A DNA stretch of 38,112 nt from Gemmataceae bacterium. Its GTDB lineage: Bacteria > Planctomycetota > Planctomycetia > Gemmatales > Gemmataceae. A program made the translations under genes and the position numbers. The notes under the pieces are model-generated. The model was not told the origin of the DNA. It searched no databases and saw only the letters and a program-made list of their open reading frames with translations. This document shows, in pieces, positions 17,287 to 23,470 of the stretch; the stretch's first letter is position 1, and every line of letters begins with the position of its first letter. Location of the stretch: positions 1 through 38,112 of the forward strand of contig JAQGHQ010000434.1 in the NCBI GenBank assembly GCA_028288765.1, in the 5' to 3' direction.

Positions 17287-18390
17287 TCACGCTTCCGGCC
17301 GTTGGGCGAGCGCCTCCATCACGGCGACCTCGTCGCACACGACCTCGTGGCCGGCGGGGGCCGGGGCCGGCACTGCCGCGGTCGGCACCGGCGAGCCCGC
17401 CGTGGGGGAAGCGGCGAACTGCTCGAAGAACACGTCCATCACCCGCCCGACCCCGGCCGGGGTGACCGTCCGCCGGTCCGGGGCGAAGAACTCGTGGGTC
17501 CGGCCCGTCTGGGTGACGATCTCATACGCCCCGAAGTACGCGACGTTCGGCCACGCCCGGACGATGTCCTCCGCGGCTACCCGGAGCACGGCCTTGGAAT
17601 AGCTCGTCGCCTGGAGCACGTGGCGGGGTTCGGCGGTGGCCGCCAGAGGAACGGGTGAGACGGTGAGGATCACCCGGGCGGCTGGGTTCACCTCGCCGAG
17701 TCCGGCAAGAAAGTCGGCCAAGTGACCCGCCACCTCGGACGCGGTGAAGTTCCGGAAGGCGTATCGGTCCGGGGAGAACTCGCCGCTCCCGCACCCCGGC
17801 GCGACGGGGTAGACGGTCCCATCGACCCGCGACACCCACGCCTCGGTCAGGCCGAGGGTGAACACGAACACGTCGAGCGTTTCGAACATCCGGCGGACCG
17901 CCTGGCGGTGGTGCACCCGGTCGGTGAGGAGTTCGTCCCGGCAGGCGAACCCGTCCGGCTGAATCCGCGGGCGGAGCAGATCGAACCACCGCCCGTCCGG
18001 GCGGCGCCAGAGGGCGTCCGCCGGGTCGCGCCGGCAGTAACACGCTTCGAACAGTTGGAGCAGTTGGAGGGCGGTGTACACGTTCCCGTAACGGGCCGAG
18101 AACACCGCGAAGTTGTACCGCACCCGGTCCTCGTCCGGGAGCCACGACGGAGCCGGCTCCACGACGTGGTAAGTGAACCCCCGCCCGGCGAGCGAACGGG
18201 AGATGTGCTGCGCGAAACAACTCCCCGCGGTCGCGACCCGCGTCTCAGGATCGATCTGGAAAGGCGCGGGCGCGTGCGGGTTCAGGCGGTCGGGCGGCAC
18301 GGTGGCGACCGCCTCGGCCCACCGGCTATCCGCCGGCAAGTCGCGGTACGGGCACGTGGCGTACCGGGGGTCGTCCGTTCGGGGGGGCAT
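17287..18390 (-). CDS. GSCFA family protein (SGNH-like fold)
   Basis: A 367-residue protein from the ATG at 18390; the frame is open a little further upstream. The name-giving motif GSCFA is at 56-60 (VATAGSCFAQHISRSL, with Ser57 the likely nucleophile), followed by VFTLGLTEAWVSRVDGTVYP and ILTVSPVPLAATAEPRHVL, both characteristic of the family (PF08885). Family members have an SGNH-like fold and often lie in surface-polysaccharide or glycan-modification loci; the reaction is not well established. The C-terminal 40 residues are Pro/Ala-rich. The gene lies 30 bases before the SGNH/dioxygenase fusion on the same strand. Two SGNH-like proteins side by side suggest that they act on the same or consecutive intermediates. 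Confidence 0.87.
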   Translation of the reverse strand: MPPRTDDPRYATCPYRDLPADSRWAEAVATVPPDRLNPHAPAPFQIDPETRVATAGSCFAQHISRSLAGRGFTYHVVEPAPSWLPDEDRVRYNFAVFSARYGNVYTALQLLQLFEACYCRRDPADALWRRPDGRWFDLLRPRIQPDGFACRDELLTDRVHHRQAVRRMFETLDVFVFTLGLTEAWVSRVDGTVYPVAPGCGSGEFSPDRYAFRNFTASEVAGHLADFLAGLGEVNPAARVILTVSPVPLAATAEPRHVLQATSYSKAVLRVAAEDIVRAWPNVAYFGAYEIVTQTGRTHEFFAPDRRTVTPAGVGRVMDVFFEQFAASPTAGSPVPTAAVPAPAPAGHEVVCDEVAVMEALAQRPEA

Positions 18391-18488
18391 GGCCTGCACT
18401 CCGACTGCCGTGGGCACGGCGGCAACGGTTATAGCCGGATGGAACGCGGCCCACAACAGGTCTTATACCGACTCTCGTTGATCCGTAA

Positions 18489-18569
18489 TCACCCGAGTGC
18501 GACGGCCCAGTGGAACCCGACCGCCCCCTTGACCGTGGCCGGGTGGACGGCCACCTGCTCGATCAGCAT
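18489..18569 (-). CDS. Possible 26-residue ORF beginning MLIEQVAV
   Basis: ATG at 18569, preceded by GGGGTAGGA, reading MLIEQVAVHPATVKGAVGFH and six more residues to a TGA at 18489-18491. It starts 11 bases after the stop codon of the membrane protein gene, so it could be translated as the third cistron of the PadR operon. Its start region is a near-copy of the one at 15038. No known peptide family is recognised, and it could equally be a gene remnant. Confidence 0.35.
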   Translation of the reverse strand: MLIEQVAVHPATVKGAVGFHWAVALG

Positions 18570-18579
18570 GTCCTACCCC
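18546..18579. repeat. Copy B of the 34-base dispersed repeat
   Basis: Matches 15015-15048 at 32 of 34 positions and lies in the same orientation, directly beside the TAA stop of the membrane protein gene (18580-18582). Confidence 0.75.
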
Positions 18580-19266
18580 TTATGCAGCTACCGCAGCCCG
18601 GCGACCAGCCGTCCGTAGGGCGAGCCAGCCGACCACCAGCGGAGGCAACAGCTGGGCTAACTGTCGCAGATTAGCCCCGGGGAAGCCGATGCCGAGTAGA
18701 ACCTGCGACTGTCCCGGCACGTCGCTTAATCTTATCTCCGTCCTCGCAAGCCAGGCGAGTACTGCCACCTGGACGACCGATGCGGCCAGCCACCCCCACG
18801 CCACCTGGGACCGAACCGCGAGCCAGCCGTAGCCGGCGGCCAGTGCCAGGAAGGGTACGAAACCGATGCTGTACCACAAGGTAGCAGCAACCTGTTCGAA
18901 CCCGCTCTCGTGGATGGGATCCTCGAACCCCGCGGTGTCCAGTGCGTATCCCACGCCCGCGAACGCGAGCAGGTACACCGCCAGCCCCAGGATGACGGCC
19001 GGCACCGGAGCCACGCCGAACACCAGAAACGGGTGCCGCCGCACCCATACTGCCCTGCGGTACTCCGCGACCGCTGTCGCCGCCAGTACATCTGGCACGC
19101 CCATCCTCTGCGTCACTTCGCCATCCGCTGCCATGTTCGTGCTCCCTTCCGTGAGGTCGTCCAGGTGGTCCTGCAACTCCTCCAGGAGGTGCGCCCGGAC
19201 CCCGGCCGGCAGACCCCGACCGGCCAGTTCACCCGCCACTCGCTCAAGCCATGAATGGCGATCCAT
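18580..19266 (-). CDS. PadR-associated membrane protein with N-terminal permease-prefix-like domain
   Basis: A 228-residue protein. Residues 1-80 are soluble and helical, with the pattern LLEELQDHLDDLTEG followed by a helix containing VTQRMGVPDVLAATAVAEYR, as in HAAS/DUF1700-type domains that are nearly always encoded next to PadR regulators. Four to five hydrophobic helices follow (about 82-102, 126-150, 155-172 and 205-222). The start overlaps the end of the padR-like gene by 23 bases, which implies translational coupling. The domain and context suggest a membrane partner or target of PadR, but the actual role is unknown. Confidence 0.78.
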   Translation of the reverse strand: MDRHSWLERVAGELAGRGLPAGVRAHLLEELQDHLDDLTEGSTNMAADGEVTQRMGVPDVLAATAVAEYRRAVWVRRHPFLVFGVAPVPAVILGLAVYLLAFAGVGYALDTAGFEDPIHESGFEQVAATLWYSIGFVPFLALAAGYGWLAVRSQVAWGWLAASVVQVAVLAWLARTEIRLSDVPGQSQVLLGIGFPGANLRQLAQLLPPLVVGWLALRTAGRRAAVAA

Positions 19267-19600
19267 CGCTGCCTCCTCCTAATAGCCGGCCGACTGCGGC
19301 TGTAATACCTTCCCAGCGCGCGGTTGCGGTTTCCAACCGCTTCCGCCCCGCCTGGGTCAGCCGGTAGACGACCCGATTGCGACCGGCCACCTCTTCCCGC
19401 CGGCTCGCGAGGCAGCCCTCGCTCTCCAGGCGGTGGAGGATCGGGTATATACACCCCTCTCCGAATGCCAACACATCATCCGATGTGAGCCGGATCGTCT
19501 GGACCAGTTCGTAGCCGTACATCGGCTGGCGGGCGAGCAACCGGAGAATGAGGAGCTCGGGAACGCCGTTCAGGAAGTCGTTGTCTTTACGATTCGTCAT
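19244..19600 (-). CDS. PadR family transcriptional regulator
   Basis: A 118-residue winged-helix repressor. Typical PadR features are seen: ELLILRLLARQPMYGYELVQ, then the GCIYPILHRLESEGCLASRR recognition-helix and wing region, NRVVYRLTQAGRKRLE, and a short C-terminal helix (ETATARWEGITAAVGRLLGG). It is of the short (subfamily 2) type. The ATG at 19600 lies 10 to 65 bases downstream of two identical-core palindromes over its promoter, so it is probably autoregulated. It is the first gene of a two- or three-gene minus-strand unit with the overlapping membrane protein. The inducer is unknown. Confidence 0.93.
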   Translation of the reverse strand: MTNRKDNDFLNGVPELLILRLLARQPMYGYELVQTIRLTSDDVLAFGEGCIYPILHRLESEGCLASRREEVAGRNRVVYRLTQAGRKRLETATARWEGITAAVGRLLGGGSDGSPFMA

Positions 19601-19609
19601 GATGCGAGT

Positions 19610-19638
19610 CGTATACCTCGTGTTGCTAGGTATTGCAA
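19610..19638 (-). promoter_or_regulatory. Candidate padR-like promoter
   Basis: On the minus strand TTGCAA (19638-19633) and TATACG (19615-19610) are separated by exactly 17 bases, with the ATG 9 bases beyond. The first palindrome fills the spacer and overlaps the -10 element. The very short leader would put the ribosome site at the extreme 5' end, so transcription might start close to the ATG. Confidence 0.45.
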
Positions 19639-19665
19639 GACGAGATACCTCGCAGCGAGAGGTAT
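19613..19665. promoter_or_regulatory. Two tandem palindromic operators for the PadR-like regulator
   Basis: ATACCT-N9-AGGTAT occurs at 19613-19633 and again at 19645-19665, with identical half-sites and identical 9-base spacers. Their centres are 32 bases apart, close to three DNA turns, which suits two dimers on one face. The first site sits on the candidate promoter. PadR proteins are known to bind such inverted repeats next to their own genes. Confidence 0.7.
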
Positions 19666-19887
19666 GCGGGCGGGCCGACTAGTCTGGCCGTCTACTGATG
19701 CGATCGTCACCGGATGGGAGGAGAATTCGGGGAAGTAAGGCCATCAACCGGAGAGCCGAATGCGGGAAATCCGCCCGTCCGGTTCGGAGGGAGGGGAGTC
19801 GGAAACCAATCCGGCTTCCCTACCCCTATCACCCGACCCCCGCCCGAGCCGGCGTGAAAAAGTAATCGCGCCACCTGTTCCCGGCCA

Positions 19888-21645
19888 TCACAGCCGCGGC
19901 GGGGCCGGCTTGAAGGGCAGCTGGTCGTGGTTCGCGCCCTTCACCTTCACCTTGCGTTTGAAGACCTTGTCCCCGCAGGTCGCGTACAGCACGTCGAACT
20001 CCGGCCCGCCGAACGTCAGGTTCGAGATCTTCCCGTTCGGGGTCGGGAGGACGCAGTTCACCCGCCCGGCCTGGTCGCACACCTGGAGTCCGGACCGGGT
20101 CGCGACCCAGAGCCGCCCGTCGCGGTCGGTCCGAAGCCCGTCCGCCCCGCTGTCCTCGGCCGTGTCCGCCACGTGCAGGTGGTAATACTTCTGCTTGCCC
20201 GCGAGCGACCCGTCGGCCTTGATTTGATAGCTGTAGACCCAGTGCGACCGGCTGTCGGCGACGTAGAGAAGCGTCTGGTCCGGGGAGAGCGTGATCCCGT
20301 TCGCGAAGTTCAGCCCGGTGTCGACCACCTTCTTCTCGCCCTTCGGCGACACGTACCACACGGAGCTGGCGCCGGGCTTGGTGAACGGGTCGGTGGCGTA
20401 GATCCCGCCGTCGTGAGTCACCACGAGGTCGTTCCCGCGGAAGCCGTCCGCAATGACGGCCGACCCGCCCTCGGCGTCCCAGGCGAGCACCTTCCCCTCG
20501 GCCGCGGCGTTCGCGTACAGCCGGCCGTCCGGCCCGAACCGCTGGCCGTCGCCCCGCTTCGAGTCGTCGAGGTACACCACCGGCTTGCCGTCCGGCCCGA
20601 CCTTGTACGTCTTGCTCGCCCCCACGTCGTTGAAGAACACCTCGCCCTTCGCGTTCACCGCCGCCCCCTCGGTGAAGCGATACCCCTCGCCGACCAACTC
20701 CCAGGTCTGGCCGGGGACCAGGATCTCCTTCAGCTGCGCCGACCCGGCCCCGGCCTTGACCGGCTCGGGCCAGCCCTTCCACAGCCACTTCATCGCGTCC
20801 GGGAAGATTTCGGTCGCGTGCTGCCCGTTGTGCCCGCCCTTCCCCCAGGCGTGTTCGACCTCGTATCCGGCGAACTTCAACGCCCGCTCCATCTCCTGGT
20901 TCGCCATCCACCAGTCGCCGCCGTAAATGTTCAGGTCGGTCTCGCCGTCCTGGAGGAACACGCGGATCGGTTTCGGCTCGTACTTCCGGATGAGGGTGGG
21001 GTAAGCGTTCCCGCCCCGCAGCCCCACGTAGGTACCGATCGCGCTGAACACGCGGGTGAACGCGTCCGGCCGCTCCCACGCGGCGGTGAACGCACACACG
21101 GCCCCGCTGCTCGCCCCGCCGATCGCCCGGTCGTTCCCGTTCTTCGACAGCTTGATCGCCCGGCCGTCGGCAGTCGTCCTCGACTCCACGTCGGGCAGCA
21201 GCTCGTCGAGCACGAACCGGGCGTAGGCATCGCCGAGCCCGTCGTACTCGTAACTCCGGTTGAACCGCGGGAGGGCCATCGGGTTCGCCGCCGGGACTAC
21301 CCCGGGGGACACGAACACCCCGATCGTAACCGGCATTGCCTTCTCGGCGATCAGCCGGTCGAATACCTCCGGGGCCTTGTACTGGACGCCGTCCTGGTTG
21401 ACGTACACGCACGCCGGGGTCTTTCCGTCGTACTGCTGCGGGACATAGACCGAGTACCCCCGGGTGGTCCCGGGGAAGACCTTGCTCTGAGCGAATGTGT
21501 AGCCCTTTACCTCGCCCTTGGGGACGTCGGCCGCGGCCGGCTTCTCGGTCTTCTTGTCCTCGGACCGGATGGCGGCCGGGAGGGCAAATACCGCGAAAAG
21601 GAAGCCGAAACCCAGCAGGACTCGGTAGGGCGGAGGGTAGGACAT
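19888..21645 (-). CDS. Secreted esterase (enterochelin-esterase-like) fused to SMP-30/gluconolactonase-like propeller
   Basis: A 585-residue protein from the ATG at 21645, with a signal peptide (VLLGFGFLFAVFALPAAIRS). Residues about 45-300 are an alpha/beta-hydrolase of the esterase D/enterochelin esterase type: TRGYSVYVPQQYDGKTPACV, the nucleophile elbow IGGASSGAVCAF (near 175-180), FLQDGETDLNIYGGDW for the Asp, and GGHNGQHATEIFP for the His (near 271). Residues about 305-575 are an SMP-30-type six-bladed propeller: YRFTEGAAVNAKGEVFFNDV, then NFANGITLSPDQTLLYVADS, with the Glu, Asn and Asp expected for metal binding. The pairing suggests sequential cleavage of an ester and a lactone or sugar acid. 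The protein is probably periplasmic or secreted. Similar fusions are frequent in planctomycetes. Confidence 0.85.
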   Translation of the reverse strand: MSYPPPYRVLLGFGFLFAVFALPAAIRSEDKKTEKPAAADVPKGEVKGYTFAQSKVFPGTTRGYSVYVPQQYDGKTPACVYVNQDGVQYKAPEVFDRLIAEKAMPVTIGVFVSPGVVPAANPMALPRFNRSYEYDGLGDAYARFVLDELLPDVESRTTADGRAIKLSKNGNDRAIGGASSGAVCAFTAAWERPDAFTRVFSAIGTYVGLRGGNAYPTLIRKYEPKPIRVFLQDGETDLNIYGGDWWMANQEMERALKFAGYEVEHAWGKGGHNGQHATEIFPDAMKWLWKGWPEPVKAGAGSAQLKEILVPGQTWELVGEGYRFTEGAAVNAKGEVFFNDVGASKTYKVGPDGKPVVYLDDSKRGDGQRFGPDGRLYANAAAEGKVLAWDAEGGSAVIADGFRGNDLVVTHDGGIYATDPFTKPGASSVWYVSPKGEKKVVDTGLNFANGITLSPDQTLLYVADSRSHWVYSYQIKADGSLAGKQKYYHLHVADTAEDSGADGLRTDRDGRLWVATRSGLQVCDQAGRVNCVLPTPNGKISNLTFGGPEFDVLYATCGDKVFKRKVKVKGANHDQLPFKPAPPRL

Positions 21646-22014
21646 GGCAATCTCAGTTAAGGTGAGAGGGTGGTGTTGGTAACCCTGTCTGAACTGGTTG
21701 TAGTGCGACGGGTACGAGGGGCGAGGGGAAAGCGGACCGGGAGTCTCCTCCGGGCCCGCGCCCGACGCCCACCCCAGCTCTCCGCGCAATCGCGGAGCGA
21801 GCCTGATTTCGCTCCGCGCGGGGAGTAATCAAAGGGGGTGTTCCGACCCCGCACTCAAGCAAGGGACTCGCCTTGTCGAATTAGTTGACGGACGGGTCCG
21901 TAAATTAATACATTGTCCCAGGGTTGAACCCACCCCGAACATCGGCACAAGCAGCGCAGTCCTTACCGCGAGGCCGTCTCGCCGCAGTGATTTGGTCTCT
22001 CACGCGAGTACCAC
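21646..22014. other. Divergent intergenic region between esterase fusion and RND operon
   Basis: A 369-base region. CGCGGAGCGA (21791-21800) and TCGCTCCGCG (21809-21818) form a perfect 10-bp hairpin with an 8-base loop. A promoter-like element with an embedded palindrome lies at 21885-21914 (described separately). The stretch around 21900-21915 is unusually AT-rich for this DNA. No gene or known riboswitch was seen. Confidence 0.45.
21885..21914 (+). promoter_or_regulatory. Candidate RND operon promoter with a palindrome in the spacer
   Basis: TTGACG (21885-21890) and TACATT (21909-21914) are 18 bases apart, about 100 bases before the adaptor gene start. The palindrome ACGGAC-GG-GTCCGT (21888-21901) lies over the end of the -35 element and in the spacer, a common place for a TetR- or MerR-type operator. 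No such regulator gene is in this window. Confidence 0.4.
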
Positions 22015-23337
22015 ATGCCGCTTTCCTTTTGTCGTGCCACCGCTCTCGGCATGCTCGTTCTGGCCCTTGCGGGGCTGATCGGGTGCCAGCGGGTGAAAGC
22101 CCCGCCCTCGCCCCCGCCGCCCCCCCCGGTCACGGTCGCCCGTCCCGTCATGTACCCGGTCCAGGGGAACTACGAGTACAACGGGTACCTCGATGCGGTC
22201 GAGACGTTCCAGGCCCGGGCCCGGGTAAAGGGGTTCTTGAACGAGGTCCGGTTCCGCGAGGGGGAGGAGGTCAAGGCCGGCGACCTGCTTTACGAGATCG
22301 ACCCCCGGGAGTACAAGGCGAACGTGGCCAAGAGCGCGGCCGACATCGAGAAGGCGAAGGCCGACATCGCGAGCGCGGAGGCCCAGATCAAGCTGGCCGA
22401 GGCCGAGTTGGAGCGGATGAACCGGGCCGCCGCCTCGGGAGCGGCCGCGAAGACCGACCAGGACAAGGCGGTGGCCACGCTCGCCGCGAACCGTGCCCAG
22501 CGGGACGCCGCGGTGGCCAACCGGGACGCGGCCGTGGCCGCCCGACAGACCGCCGAACTCGAACTCGGCTACACCCGGATCGTCAGCCCGATCGACGGGC
22601 GGATCAGCCGGACCCTGGTGACCAAGGGGAACCTGGTCGGGCAGAACGAGACCACGCTCCTGACCACGGTCGTCAGCCTGGACCCGCTATACGTCTACTT
22701 CGACATCCCGGAGCGGGACCTGGTCGAACACCAGCGGACGCTCCAGGCCCAGGCCGTCCCGTCCGGCGTGGCCGCCCAGCCCGTCCCGATCGAGATCGGG
22801 GTGGCGAGCGAGGAGGGGTACCCGCACCGCGGGCAGCTCGACTTCCGCGAGAACCGGGTGGACACCGGGACCGGGACGGTCCGCGTCCGGGGCCGGATCC
22901 CGAACCCCGCCCACCAGCCGACCGGCTCCCGCCTCCTGTACCCGGGCCTGTACGCCCGGGTCCGGACCCCGGCCGGCCCCGCGCGGTCGCGCCCGGTCCT
23001 CCCCGAGGACGCCCTGATGACCGGGCAGGAGGGGCGGTTCGTGTACGTGGTGGGCCCGGGGGACGTGGTCGAGAAGCGGACGGTGACTGTCGGCCCACAG
23101 GTGTGGAAACCGGCCCAGCCGGGTGAGGCGCCGGCCTGGGTACTCGCGCCCCCGATGGCCCCGCCGGCCGGGGCCGACAAGGGCCCGGCCGGGCCGGCCC
23201 CGGTCCGGTCCGTCGTCGCCATCGAGAAAGGGCTCAACCCGGGCGACCGGGTGGTCGTGAACGGGCTCCAGCGGGCCCGGCCGGGGGCCCCGGTCGCGCC
23301 CGACGAGTGGGAGTTGCGGGGGCCACAGGGGAAATGA
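22015..23337 (+). CDS. RND efflux periplasmic adaptor subunit (membrane fusion protein), lipoprotein
   Basis: A 440-residue protein of the AcrA/MexA family. It starts with a lipoprotein signal ending in LIGC (Cys24), then a Pro-rich tether. The barrel-sandwich (lipoyl) halves are FQARARVKGFLNEVRFREGE with GDLLYEIDPREYKANV, and TRIVSPIDGRISRTLVTKGN with VSLDPLYVYFDIPE; between them is the alpha-helical hairpin (about 100-185) rich in Ala, Glu, Lys and Asp. The beta-barrel and membrane-proximal domains follow (LYPGLYARVRTP, then LPEDALMTGQEGRFVYVV, then GLNPGDRVVVNGLQRARPGA). It links the inner-membrane pump to an outer-membrane channel. The pump gene follows after 133 bases, with an inverted repeat between them. 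Confidence 0.95.
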   Translation: MPLSFCRATALGMLVLALAGLIGCQRVKAPPSPPPPPPVTVARPVMYPVQGNYEYNGYLDAVETFQARARVKGFLNEVRFREGEEVKAGDLLYEIDPREYKANVAKSAADIEKAKADIASAEAQIKLAEAELERMNRAAASGAAAKTDQDKAVATLAANRAQRDAAVANRDAAVAARQTAELELGYTRIVSPIDGRISRTLVTKGNLVGQNETTLLTTVVSLDPLYVYFDIPERDLVEHQRTLQAQAVPSGVAAQPVPIEIGVASEEGYPHRGQLDFRENRVDTGTGTVRVRGRIPNPAHQPTGSRLLYPGLYARVRTPAGPARSRPVLPEDALMTGQEGRFVYVVGPGDVVEKRTVTVGPQVWKPAQPGEAPAWVLAPPMAPPAGADKGPAGPAPVRSVVAIEKGLNPGDRVVVNGLQRARPGAPVAPDEWELRGPQGK

Positions 23338-23412
23338 CGAATGACCCACCAATGACGAAATAAAAGACGAATGATCTGGTTTTCCTTCGTCATTGGTGGG
23401 TCATTCGTCATT
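23333..23412. repeat. 27-bp perfect inverted repeat between adaptor and pump genes
   Basis: The left arm (23333-23359) and right arm (23386-23412) are exact inverted copies separated by 26 bases. The left arm begins with the last bases of the adaptor coding sequence and includes its TGA stop. Each arm contains AATGAC three times (or GTCATT on the other arm). The loop also holds GACGAATGAT. It could form a strong hairpin in the transcript and might attenuate or protect the mRNA between the two genes. Confidence 0.85.
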
Positions 23413-23470
23413 CGGAACTGTCGACCAGCCACCATCTCCGCCCGAATCGTTCACTAGCCCGGGGCCACAA

